From positions 2,568,001 to 2,632,000 of the forward strand of contig NZ_CP129968.2 in the NCBI RefSeq assembly GCF_030503875.2: a stretch of 64,000 nucleotides of DNA, in the 5' to 3' direction. Shown here one piece after another: positions 51,596-60,126 of this stretch (within the stretch, counting starts at the first letter, position 1; each line of letters starts with the position of its first letter). The notes under the pieces were generated by a model, which had not been told where the DNA came from, did no database searches, and worked only from the letters and a program-made list of their open reading frames with translations. A program made the translations under genes and the position numbers. The stretch is from Marivirga arenosa (GTDB lineage: Bacteria; Bacteroidota; Bacteroidia; Cytophagales; Cyclobacteriaceae).

Positions 51596-53542
51596 TTAAT
51601 CTTTGTAATATGTGCTCGGCCACACATCATTTGATCCATTAATATCTGGCGTAATTTTATTTGGATCAATTTCAATTTTTTCTACTTCTTTACCAGTACT
51701 TAAAAGATGATTCCATGAATCTCCTCTTTGCCAAATTTCAACCGGTAGTTCCACCATTTCATCAGTTCTATCAGCATAGGTCACTTTTATTTTAACTGGC
51801 ATAGGAACCTCTCCTTTATTTGACAACACTAATAGATAGCTACCCTGATACGGATAAACACCATCTAAAGCAATATCTATATTACCATTTCCATAGAACC
51901 ATGTTCTCCAGAACCATGAAAGGCTTTCGCCTGCCACATTTTCTATTGTATTAAAGAAGTCACCTGGCGTTGGATGCTTGTATGCCCATCTTTCGATGTA
52001 AGCTTTAAATGCATTATCGAATCTCTCATGACCTAAAATATATTCTCTAAGCATTAATAACCCCATTGCAGGTTTCATATAAGCTACCATTCCCAAATTT
52101 CTAGTATTTGCTACATCTGGGTAAGTAGCAATCTTTTCTCTGGTTTCGCTAGTAAGCCAGCTTACGTAAGCACGAGTTTCATCTAAATCATCGGCAAATT
52201 CACCATCATTAAATTCCTCAGAAGAATAAAAATTAATGAATGTATTAAAGCCTTCATCCATCCAGGCATAAAGTCTTTCGTTACTTCCTACAATCATTGG
52301 AAACCAGTTATGACCAAATTCGTGATCGGTCACTCCCCATAATGATTTATTTTTCGATTGATACCCACAGAAGTTTAATCCTGGATATTCCATTCCTCCT
52401 ATATCCGCAGCAACATTAACTGCATTTGGATATGGGTATTCATACCACATATTTGAATAATGCTCTATAGAAGCTTTTGAATATTCTGTAGATCTACCAT
52501 ATCCGTCTTCACCATCACTTTCTTTAGGATAGGCTGATTGTGCCATAGCCTTCTTTCCACTTGGTAGATCAATTTTAGCAGCATCCCAAATGAATGCAGG
52601 AGATGAACCCCATGCTACATCACGAGCATTTTCGATTTTGAATTTCCAAGTTAAGTTTCCTGACTGTTTTGGTCTTGTTTTAGAAGGATCTCCAACTTCA
52701 TCAGGCGTAATGATGTAAACTCTTTCATCACTTTTCGAAGCCTTATCCATTCTACTTTGCTGCTCAGATGTCAGTACATCTCCGGGATTCAATAACTCAC
52801 CAGAACCAACTACTATATGATTGTAAGGTACAGTGACATTATACTCAAAGTCACCATATTCTAAATAAAACTCACCAGCACTTAAATATGGTTCAATATT
52901 CCAACCTCTGATATCATCAAAAACCACCATTCTAGGATACCATTGAGCCATGGCAAATATAGTTCCATCATCCACTTTTAATTGACCCATTCTATCCATT
53001 CCCTTTACTGGAATTTGATATTTGAAATTCATGCTGATTGTAGCAGTACCACCATTAGCTTCAATTGGTTCATTGAAGAAAACCTGCATTCTGGTATCAT
53101 TTATAATATGTTTTGAAGATGGAGTTCCTCTCCTACCGCTTACAGCTTTCACATTGGAAATATCATAACCGCCATCCATGTCTCCAGTATATCTGTTGCC
53201 TTGAATTGGAGTAGTTAATGTACCTCTAGAAGTTTCTGTAAAACGATTCTGTTCTAAATGAAGCCATACAAACTCTAAATCTTCAGGACTATTGTTAGTA
53301 TAGTCAATAGTGATTTTACCAGAGATCATCTCATTCTCTTCATCTAAGGTTACATCAATTTTATAATCTGCACTATTTTGCCAGTAATTATGTCCAGGTT
53401 TTCCAGAAGCAGATCTAAATTCATTCCCTTCTCTATCCCCAAAGAATTTAAATAATTCTTGGTTTGTTTCTTGTGCTTCTTGCGCATACAAAACTGTTGA
53501 TATGGCAAAAAACAATAAAACCGAAATTTTAATTATTTTCAT
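51596..53542 (-). CDS. Secreted M1-family aminopeptidase
   Basis: 648 residues with a signal peptide to STVLYAQ. N-terminal beta-domain, GGMEYPG (the GAMEN-type substrate motif), then the zinc site HEFGH (His407-His411) with the third ligand Glu430 in WMDEGF. A long C-terminal region follows. It removes N-terminal residues from peptides in the periplasm or outside. The GGMEYP variant lacks the usual Asn, as in many bacterial M1 proteins of this branch. Confidence 0.92.
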   Translation of the reverse strand: MKIIKISVLLFFAISTVLYAQEAQETNQELFKFFGDREGNEFRSASGKPGHNYWQNSADYKIDVTLDEENEMISGKITIDYTNNSPEDLEFVWLHLEQNRFTETSRGTLTTPIQGNRYTGDMDGGYDISNVKAVSGRRGTPSSKHIINDTRMQVFFNEPIEANGGTATISMNFKYQIPVKGMDRMGQLKVDDGTIFAMAQWYPRMVVFDDIRGWNIEPYLSAGEFYLEYGDFEYNVTVPYNHIVVGSGELLNPGDVLTSEQQSRMDKASKSDERVYIITPDEVGDPSKTRPKQSGNLTWKFKIENARDVAWGSSPAFIWDAAKIDLPSGKKAMAQSAYPKESDGEDGYGRSTEYSKASIEHYSNMWYEYPYPNAVNVAADIGGMEYPGLNFCGYQSKNKSLWGVTDHEFGHNWFPMIVGSNERLYAWMDEGFNTFINFYSSEEFNDGEFADDLDETRAYVSWLTSETREKIATYPDVANTRNLGMVAYMKPAMGLLMLREYILGHERFDNAFKAYIERWAYKHPTPGDFFNTIENVAGESLSWFWRTWFYGNGNIDIALDGVYPYQGSYLLVLSNKGEVPMPVKIKVTYADRTDEMVELPVEIWQRGDSWNHLLSTGKEVEKIEIDPNKITPDINGSNDVWPSTYYKD

Positions 53543-53741
53543 AAATCTTGTTTAGAGTTTTGATTTTAAAGAACACGAAATTAATAATATTTTATTGTGA
53601 TGCCAGAATTGAATAATAATTACAACCTACATTTTCAAGAATAATTATGATGAAACTATTAACATCTTTTATGATTGCTGGTTATGGGTAATAAGTAGTT
53701 TTTATATCTTTGCCACAGCTAAAAAATTAATCGAAAATATT

Positions 53742-54632
53742 ATGGAAAACATAGCAGTAATTGGATCAGGAACAATGGGAAATGGTATTGCCCATGTTTT
53801 CGCTCAAAATGGATTTAAAGTTTCACTAATCGATATAAGCGAATCAGCTTTAGAAAAAGGACTTGCTACTATCGGTAAAAACCTTGATAGACAAGTGAAA
53901 AAGGAAATCATTGATGAGGCTAAAAAAGCTGAAACCTTAAATAACATCACAACTTTCACTTCAGTAGCAGAGGGGGCTAAAGGTGTTGAATTAGTAGTTG
54001 AGGCAGCAACAGAAAATACTGATCTTAAACTAAAAATATTTAAAGAATTAGATGAGGTTTGCGATGACAAAACCATATTAGCCTCAAACACTAGTTCTAT
54101 TTCCATTACCAAAATAGCATCCGTTACTAAAAGACCAGAAAAAGTAATAGGTATGCATTTTATGAATCCTGTTCCCGTAATGAAATTAGTTGAAATCATT
54201 AGAGGATATTCAACTTCTGATGAAGTGACTAATCAGATTATGGAAATGTCTAAGAAATTAGGCAAAATTCCTGAAGAGGTAAATGATTACCCTGGTTTCA
54301 TTGCCAATAGAATTCTTATGCCTATGATTAATGAGGCAATCTTCAGCTTATTTGAAGGGGTTGCAGGAGTAAAAGAAATTGATTCTGTTATGAAATTAGG
54401 AATGGCTCATCCTATGGGACCATTACAACTAGCTGATTTCATTGGTTTAGATGTATGCTTAAGCATATTAAATGTATTACATGATGGCTTAGGCGATCCT
54501 AAATACAGACCATGCCCATTGTTAATCAATATGGTTCAGGCTGGAAAATTAGGAGCAAAATCTGGCGAAGGTTTTTATAACTATAGCCATGGCACCAAAG
54601 ATTTAGTAGTTGCTGATACCTTTAAAAAATAA
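53742..54632 (+). CDS. hbd: 3-hydroxybutyryl-CoA / 3-hydroxyacyl-CoA dehydrogenase
   Basis: 296 residues. N-terminal Rossmann fold with GSGTMGNGIAHVFAQNG binding NAD(P), catalytic region SNTSSIS and HFMNPVPVMKLVEII (His), and a C-terminal dimer domain with GAKSGEGFYNY. It interconverts 3-hydroxybutyryl-CoA and acetoacetyl-CoA. A TATCTTTG -7-like element lies 30 nt upstream. It overlaps the next gene by one base. Confidence 0.94.
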   Translation: MENIAVIGSGTMGNGIAHVFAQNGFKVSLIDISESALEKGLATIGKNLDRQVKKEIIDEAKKAETLNNITTFTSVAEGAKGVELVVEAATENTDLKLKIFKELDEVCDDKTILASNTSSISITKIASVTKRPEKVIGMHFMNPVPVMKLVEIIRGYSTSDEVTNQIMEMSKKLGKIPEEVNDYPGFIANRILMPMINEAIFSLFEGVAGVKEIDSVMKLGMAHPMGPLQLADFIGLDVCLSILNVLHDGLGDPKYRPCPLLINMVQAGKLGAKSGEGFYNYSHGTKDLVVADTFKK

Positions 54633-54850
54633 TGGAAGGATTTAATCCTGAGATTTTAAAAGATTTAGTGAGAGTTAAAATGCCCTTTGGAAAATATAAG
54701 GGCATTTTACTTTGTAACTTACCTGTCTCCTATCTTGAATGGTTTAAAAGAAAAGACGGATTCCCATCTGGTAAGTTAGGTATGCAGATGGAAACACTTT
54801 GGGTAATAAAAACCAATGGATTAGAGGATCTACTCAAACCTCTAAAATAA
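54632..54850 (+). CDS. DUF3820 family small protein
   Basis: 72 residues. The pattern MPFGKYKGILLCNLPVSYLEWFKRKDGFPSGKLG is characteristic of DUF3820, small proteins with unclear function. It starts on the last base of the dehydrogenase stop codon (TAATG), so it is translationally coupled. Confidence 0.85.
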   Translation: MEGFNPEILKDLVRVKMPFGKYKGILLCNLPVSYLEWFKRKDGFPSGKLGMQMETLWVIKTNGLEDLLKPLK

Positions 54851-54873
54851 AATTAAGCATCTTCTATACTTTT

Positions 54874-55320
54874 TTATTGATTAATGAATTCAACAAAAGG
54901 AGTTCTGGATAATAGTTTATAATCTTTATCTAATAAAGTAACTACATCAAGATTGTAATTGGAGATTGATTGAATAGTTTCATTTTCCTTGATTGCATAA
55001 ACGCCTATGGAGACATTTTGATCGTGCAGGAGATTCTTTACCATTATTTGATCTCCCTTTCCTATAACTATTGCTTTAACAGACTCCATTTCACTTACTT
55101 TGTCGTTGAACTCAATAATTTTAGTTATACACACAGTGCAATCATAGGATAAATAGAGTATTGCAAGATTTTTAGACAAATATGTAAATTCTGAAACATT
55201 TGATCCTTTGATATATTGTAGCTTTTCAAAATCTAAATTTATAGTTTCCCGTTTTTTATCTTTAAAAGTACATCCTGCAAAAAGGACAATACAGAAAACA
55301 AATAAAATATTAGTTCTCAT
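54874..55320 (-). CDS. Lipoprotein with thioredoxin-like fold
   Basis: 148 residues from MRTNILFV. Lipoprotein signal ends LFAGCTF. The central part ILYLSYDCTVCITKIIEF has a CxxC-type pair (CTVC) in the position of a thioredoxin-like active site, followed by an alpha/beta pattern and a conserved-looking FVEFI end. It overlaps the end of the beta-propeller gene, so the two form an operon. Redox activity is possible but unproven. Confidence 0.7.
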   Translation of the reverse strand: MRTNILFVFCIVLFAGCTFKDKKRETINLDFEKLQYIKGSNVSEFTYLSKNLAILYLSYDCTVCITKIIEFNDKVSEMESVKAIVIGKGDQIMVKNLLHDQNVSIGVYAIKENETIQSISNYNLDVVTLLDKDYKLLSRTPFVEFINQ

Positions 55321-56434
55321 TAATGGCATATTTTAAAATTTGAGGATTTTCAGTTGAGATATTGATACCGTATAAGAATTTTCCACTAGCATCAATTGTA
55401 ATTGCATATAATTTCTCATCTAAGACGTATTTTCCTAATAAGTTCCCTTCATAATCAAATTTTAAGATCTCGTTGGACACAAAAGAATTCCTTTCCCCAT
55501 ATTTATTGTTAATATTCCTTACATAGAAAACTGAATCTTGTAATGACGGTGAATCGTATCCCAATGGACACCCCCTACACGGAACTCCAATATTTGTACC
55601 TGTAACATTATAAGGGAATGGGATCTCCGTTTCTTTAGATGTAATATTTATAGGCGGAGTTTCAAGATTTTTCAGATCATAGATTTGAATCAAATCCACT
55701 TTTGAATAAGCAACTATCAATTTCTCATTAGTGATACTATATTTCATTTGAGCCAAAAACAATACCCCTTTTACCGCACCATTTATAAATGCTTCAGAGA
55801 GATTATGTTCTTTATCAATTGTGGGTGGATACTGGCCGAAAGTCCTTAGTGAATCCAAATCTTGATTATGAATCAAAAAACGCTTCTTGGGGAATGGTCG
55901 AATTATACTTACAAAAGTGGAATCACTTAACAAGGTAAATGAGACTAAATTAAGGGGATAGTCTTCATCATAAATTTGCATTTTGAATCCCTCTGACTTT
56001 AAATTACTTATATCTCCATTTAACAATTGATCGAATTTCAATTTACCTACTTGCTTTCCCGTCTTATCATGCAAAAAAATATGACCAGCATCCGATATTT
56101 CAATAGTAGCAATGGAAATTAATTCTTCAGGTCCATCACCACTTTTTATATAGCGACCAATTAGCTCTCCACTTTTTAGATTAAGTACCGATAGCAAACC
56201 ATTGTACTCTTTAATATCAGAAATCAACATTAGAGAATCCTTTATAACTAAATCATAGGGATAATTAAAGGTCATATTAGGGAAAACATTAACCCCTTTA
56301 ATTAAGCGTTCTTCTAATTGATAGTCATTTATATATTTTATCTTTCCTTGCATAGCACTAGAAGACATTTCTTCCTTCCTAGTACATGCTGAAATCACCA
56401 AAAATGCAAATAAGAAAACTATTATATTCTTCAT
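55310..56434 (-). CDS. 6-bladed beta-propeller lipoprotein
   Basis: 374 residues from MKNIIVFL; lipoprotein signal ends VISACTRK. The body is a series of beta-blade repeats (LMISDIKEYNGLLSVLNLKSG, GHIFLHDKTGKQVGKL, KLIVAYSKVDLIQIYDL, LYAITIDASGKFLYGI), matching the TolB-like 6-bladed propeller family common in Bacteroidota. In that group such genes often sit beside NVEALA-type peptides, as here. The ligand is unknown. Confidence 0.8.
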   Translation of the reverse strand: MKNIIVFLFAFLVISACTRKEEMSSSAMQGKIKYINDYQLEERLIKGVNVFPNMTFNYPYDLVIKDSLMLISDIKEYNGLLSVLNLKSGELIGRYIKSGDGPEELISIATIEISDAGHIFLHDKTGKQVGKLKFDQLLNGDISNLKSEGFKMQIYDEDYPLNLVSFTLLSDSTFVSIIRPFPKKRFLIHNQDLDSLRTFGQYPPTIDKEHNLSEAFINGAVKGVLFLAQMKYSITNEKLIVAYSKVDLIQIYDLKNLETPPINITSKETEIPFPYNVTGTNIGVPCRGCPLGYDSPSLQDSVFYVRNINNKYGERNSFVSNEILKFDYEGNLLGKYVLDEKLYAITIDASGKFLYGINISTENPQILKYAINEN

Positions 56435-56506
56435 AAAAGTAAAAAGAACCATAATTCATTCATTATGATTCTTCTCTTTTTAGGTTAGCGAAAGACTATG
56501 TTAATT

Positions 56507-56719
56507 TCAAGGATTGACATTTGGGCCACCGTTTTCGTATCCAAGTAATACGACATGTTCAAATGCAGTTTTAGAAAAAACGCACTCATAACCCCACCCA
56601 CAAGACAGTCTTTCATTTAATGGATCAGCATTTACCTCTTTGGAACTTAAAGTAGCAATCGTAATTAATACTGCTCCTACAACTGTACTTAACATTAAAG
56701 CTTTGATTTTTCTTTTCAT
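56507..56719 (-). CDS. Small secreted NVEALA-like peptide
   Basis: 70 residues. The basic and hydrophobic N-terminus (MKRKIKALMLSTVVGAVLITIATLSS) looks like a signal, followed by EVNADPL at the place where NVEALA sits in family members, then a short mature part with two cysteines (CGWGYEC) and a Gly/Asn-rich end. It lies upstream of the beta-propeller and thioredoxin-like lipoproteins. Assignment to the family is by pattern only; a secreted signal or structural peptide is possible. Confidence 0.6.
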   Translation of the reverse strand: MKRKIKALMLSTVVGAVLITIATLSSKEVNADPLNERLSCGWGYECVFSKTAFEHVVLLGYENGGPNVNP

Positions 56720-56860
56720 CTTATTTGTTGTTTTGATTGAGCAACTAATGTATTAATATATTTTTAATCACACAAACTTTAATATTTCTTTTTCAATTAT
56801 TCTGCTAAATTGTTCAGAAGAAAAAAACTGTCCATAATTACAACTAACCAAGGACTTATC

Positions 56861-57277
56861 TTAATATTTATTTTTTTTTAAATATATAGCTGGAATAATC
56901 AATAGCATTAAAGTAGGGTTAATAATTAAGCGGTGTAGAAAGCTAATGATCATATGGTCGAGATCCGTGTAGAAGCGTAAAAGAAAATATGGAATTAGTA
57001 AAAAGAAAAAGCCAAACCCTTCTACCAGTAGTCCGAATTTCACATATTTCCTTTCATAAAACAAAGCATAAATTATTAGCAGGACTAAATTATCATTTAT
57101 CAAAAACCGAAGACTTCGATTGAAAATAAACTCATTTTGATGTGATAATGAAAAACCAAAAAATGAACTATAATTGAATCGCTGACCAAGAAAGACTATA
57201 CCTAAGAATATTACGCTTATGATAATTAGCGTAATTCTAAGACTACTATTAGGTTCTAAAATTCCTTTATTTATCAT
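56861..57277 (-). CDS. Exosortase F system-associated membrane protein
   Basis: 138 residues with four predicted membrane segments (ITLIIISVIFLGIVFLG, FLINDNLVLLIIYALFY, FGFFFLLIPYFLLRFY, LIINPTLMLLIIPAIYL). It directly follows and overlaps the XrtF gene, which is the usual place for this partner in Bacteroidota. The role is not known beyond association with the exosortase. Confidence 0.8.
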   Translation of the reverse strand: MINKGILEPNSSLRITLIIISVIFLGIVFLGQRFNYSSFFGFSLSHQNEFIFNRSLRFLINDNLVLLIIYALFYERKYVKFGLLVEGFGFFFLLIPYFLLRFYTDLDHMIISFLHRLIINPTLMLLIIPAIYLKKNKY

Positions 57278-57791
57278 TTATTTTCAAAATCCATAATGCC
57301 CACATTCCAAAAACTGCTATATAGATAAATGCAGTAAATAAGTATTTATGACTAAAGTATAAAAATTCAGGCATTGAAATGGTGACATGAAACAACAGAA
57401 GAATTCGAAGCAGATTAAAAAGATGAATTACTATAATTCCAGTCGGAATAAACCATAGCATTTTCTTGCCAATAGTACCAAAAGCAATCAGAAAGGATAA
57501 AAATATTATCATTACATTTAGCCCATTACAGCCTTCATATACTGACAAAATAGGGTTTTCACCTTGGTAAATAAAAATACTTTTTAAATCTTCCGTTGGC
57601 CCTGTACTAATTTGATCTTCATATAAATCAATAATCCATGCGGTCTGTTCTGTCACTATTTTGGTAACTACATCGGCATCTCCTTTTGAAGCATCCAAAT
57701 AAAATCCGTAGGCAATATTAAGGATAATGTAAAGCCCAATGAATTTGGCTAAAAATAGTATGGATGGTTTAAAATCTTGATATAAACTCAC
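57267..57791 (-). CDS. xrtF: Exosortase family protein XrtF
   Basis: 174 residues, polytopic. The predicted catalytic trio is present: Cys88 (YEGCNGLNV), Arg129 (HLFNLLRI) and His148 (FSHKYLFT), each near a membrane segment. Exosortases cut C-terminal sorting signals of exported proteins and may attach them to glycans. It overlaps the acetyltransferase gene upstream by 4 nt, tying it to sugar modification. No sorting substrate is evident in the window. Confidence 0.9.
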   Translation of the reverse strand: MSLYQDFKPSILFLAKFIGLYIILNIAYGFYLDASKGDADVVTKIVTEQTAWIIDLYEDQISTGPTEDLKSIFIYQGENPILSVYEGCNGLNVMIIFLSFLIAFGTIGKKMLWFIPTGIIVIHLFNLLRILLLFHVTISMPEFLYFSHKYLFTAFIYIAVFGMWALWILKINDK

Positions 57792-58417
57792 TTTCTAATA
57801 GTTTTTGCTGGTACTCCCACAGCTTTCTCATTGGCTGCTAAATCATTTATTAGTACTGCCCCTGATCCTAGCACACTATTTTCTTTCATACGAACTCCGT
57901 TCAAAATATTTGCACCGCTTCCTACAAAAACACCTTTCTCCAATTCAACATTACCTGCCAAATTTACTCCTGGCATAATTGAACAAAAATCATTTAAAAT
58001 GCAATCATGACCAATTGTAGCATTCAAATTAATTACTGTAAAATTACCAATTGAAATGTTAGTAGTTAAATTCGCTCCAGCGCATACAATACTCCCTTTT
58101 CCTACTTCAATGATGTCATTAAAAATAGCATAGGGTGAAATCAAACGAGCATAATCTACTTTTGGGTTGGTAATTTTATTTACTATTTCTTTTCTCACCA
58201 AACCGTTCCCCACTGCAACTGCTATTGAAATAGGTTTATTCCAATTATTAAGATCCTCTATATTGCCCAAATATGACTGCCCTAATTCAGCAGATTTATC
58301 TTCATCATCGAAATAACCTAAAAAATGAAGGGGATGTCCCTTTTTGATTAACTGTTGAATGATCAGATTAACTTCTCTTCCGAAACCTCCTGCTCCAAAT
58401 ATTGCAATTTCTGTCAT
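57788..58417 (-). CDS. PglD/NeuD-family sugar O/N-acetyltransferase (second copy)
   Basis: 209 residues. N-terminal Rossmann-like domain (IAIFGAGGFGREVNLII) and a left-handed beta-helix of hexapeptide repeats (IGHDCILNDFCSIMPGVNLAGNVELEKG) with catalytic His in TIGHDC. It uses acetyl-CoA on nucleotide-linked amino sugars or sialic acids. It lies one nt after another member of the same family; the two are clearly diverged, so probably act on different sugars or in sequence. Confidence 0.9.
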   Translation of the reverse strand: MTEIAIFGAGGFGREVNLIIQQLIKKGHPLHFLGYFDDEDKSAELGQSYLGNIEDLNNWNKPISIAVAVGNGLVRKEIVNKITNPKVDYARLISPYAIFNDIIEVGKGSIVCAGANLTTNISIGNFTVINLNATIGHDCILNDFCSIMPGVNLAGNVELEKGVFVGSGANILNGVRMKENSVLGSGAVLINDLAANEKAVGVPAKTIRK

Positions 58418-58418
58418 C

Positions 58419-59018
58419 TTAATTTTGCTTTATTATTTTGCCAGGATTACCTACCACTACTGAATGATCCGGAACATCTTCTACTATTACTGCACCTGCG
58501 CCAATTGTACACCACTTCCCTATTTTCACTAAGGGAATAACAGTTGCTCCTGCTCCAATTAGAGTCCCTTCACCTACATGAACACCCCCACATAAACTTG
58601 AATTAGGTGCGATATGAGCATAATCATCCACGATACAGTCATGATCTACACTAGCCGAAGTATTGATGATGACATGTTTTCCTATTTTGGTATCTGCATT
58701 AATAACAGTACCTGCCATAACCACTGTACCTTTCTCAATTTTAACATTAGATCCCAGTATAGAAGTTTTATTTATTGCAGTTCCAAAAGGAGCCTCTTTC
58801 AATTGCTGCACGACCTTCTTCCGAGTACTATTTTTACCGATTGATACTAGGCACTCTTCAGTTGATTTTTTGTAATCCTTTGTTTTACCAATTACTGGGA
58901 TTCCCCATAATTCCTTTTTTGATTCATCTTCATCATAAAAGCCATTCACTTTTATACCTTGAGACGATAGATTGTCAACAATTACTTTAGCATGTCCACT
59001 TGCTCCAAATAATAACAT
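58419..59018 (-). CDS. PglD/NeuD-family sugar acetyltransferase (first copy)
   Basis: 199 residues. Same architecture: nucleotide-sugar-binding N-terminus (LLFGASGHAKVIVDNL), then hexapeptide repeats with SVDHDCIVDDYAHIAPNSSLCGG, whose His is the expected base, and a C-terminal ITIGAGAVIVEDVPDHSVVVGNPGK-like ending. It begins the acetyltransferase-XrtF operon and would supply acetylated glycan precursors. Confidence 0.92.
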   Translation of the reverse strand: MLLFGASGHAKVIVDNLSSQGIKVNGFYDEDESKKELWGIPVIGKTKDYKKSTEECLVSIGKNSTRKKVVQQLKEAPFGTAINKTSILGSNVKIEKGTVVMAGTVINADTKIGKHVIINTSASVDHDCIVDDYAHIAPNSSLCGGVHVGEGTLIGAGATVIPLVKIGKWCTIGAGAVIVEDVPDHSVVVGNPGKIIKQN

Positions 59019-59076
59019 ACTCTTGATTCGAGATTTTAATTGATAATTGTAAAACTAAATAATAATCCTGAAAGGA

Positions 59077-60126
59077 TTACAAATGACCCGTTAATACTCC
59101 CTCTTTCACCAATTCAGAAACTATCAGTTCAGTCATATCACTTTTAAAACGAAACTCATCCCGAATATCCATTACATAGGCTTTAACCCTCATTTTATAA
59201 TAAGAATTCGTATTATTTATCTCATTAAAGAATAATATTGTTATGGGTTTATCTAGATAAATATACTTTGACACAGTAGATGCTTGCGTAGCTATTTCTC
59301 TCGTTCTAATTGTATCAATAGTAAGAGGCAAATAAATCTCCGCAACTACCTGACAATTAGCTTCTCCTGAATTAGCATTTGATAATGAACTGTTCATCAT
59401 CACCGCATTTGGAACAGAAACCAATGAATCATCAGGCGTAACTATACGTGTTGATCTTAGTCCTATTTCTACAACTTCTCCATAAAACTTATCAATTTCA
59501 ATTTTATCGCCTGATACAAAAGGTCTGTCTAACAGAATAACAATACCCGCAAAAATATTCTTTAGAATATCTTGTGATGCAAAACCTACTGCCACACCAA
59601 TGGAAGCTGAAAATGCCAACATAGTGGCCATTGAGGGTTTGAATATTACAACTATAATTAAGGTAACTACTAATATCCATCCTAAAATCTTAACAATTGG
59701 GATAAGGCCTTTAAAGGTGATTCTATATTTCGTACTGCGTTCTGCTAAAGCATTTAAAACAAAAGTTATGGCTCTTATAATTAGAAAACCTACCAATAGA
59801 AAAATTATAGAATAGAAGATATTATCCCCAGAAAAAAACTTCGATATATCCTCTATTTTATTGTCTTCTTTCTTTGGCTCAGTAGCATTTGCTGTCTGGA
59901 CAAAAACTGTATCAGTTTCTGATTTTGACTCTGAAACTTCCGAATTGGCTGACTGATCTGCTGAATCCCTTCTTATGGAGTCCTTGACCACATCAACAAT
60001 AGAATCAATTGTTATTAAGCTACTATCTATTTTAGAAGGCTCTAGAGGTTCCTGTGCGTAACTCTCAAAAGATACGGCTAAGACTAATAAAACCGATAAT
60101 AAACTATTTATAACAACATTTCTCAT
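59077..60126 (-). CDS. MscS-family mechanosensitive channel with signal peptide
   Basis: 349 residues. Signal peptide to ESYAQ, then a periplasmic low-complexity Ser/Asp-rich stretch (about 25-95), about three membrane segments, and the pore-lining GVAVGFASQDILKNIFAGIVILLDRPFVSGD, followed by the cytosolic beta-domain (VEIGLRSTRIVTPDDSLVSVPNAVMMN). It releases solutes on osmotic downshock. Its start lies in the stop codon of the 972-aa gene (ATGA), an unusual coupling. Confidence 0.93.
   Translation of the reverse strand: MRNVVINSLLSVLLVLAVSFESYAQEPLEPSKIDSSLITIDSIVDVVKDSIRRDSADQSANSEVSESKSETDTVFVQTANATEPKKEDNKIEDISKFFSGDNIFYSIIFLLVGFLIIRAITFVLNALAERSTKYRITFKGLIPIVKILGWILVVTLIIVVIFKPSMATMLAFSASIGVAVGFASQDILKNIFAGIVILLDRPFVSGDKIEIDKFYGEVVEIGLRSTRIVTPDDSLVSVPNAVMMNSSLSNANSGEANCQVVAEIYLPLTIDTIRTREIATQASTVSKYIYLDKPITILFFNEINNTNSYYKMRVKAYVMDIRDEFRFKSDMTELIVSELVKEGVLTGHL

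Noticed and set aside
53804..54199. 131-aa antisense frame in the dehydrogenase gene
   Set aside because: A shadow of a strongly conserved gene on the other strand.
58355..58990. Plus-strand frames of 60-76 aa over the acetyltransferase genes
   Set aside because: Antisense shadows without family features.
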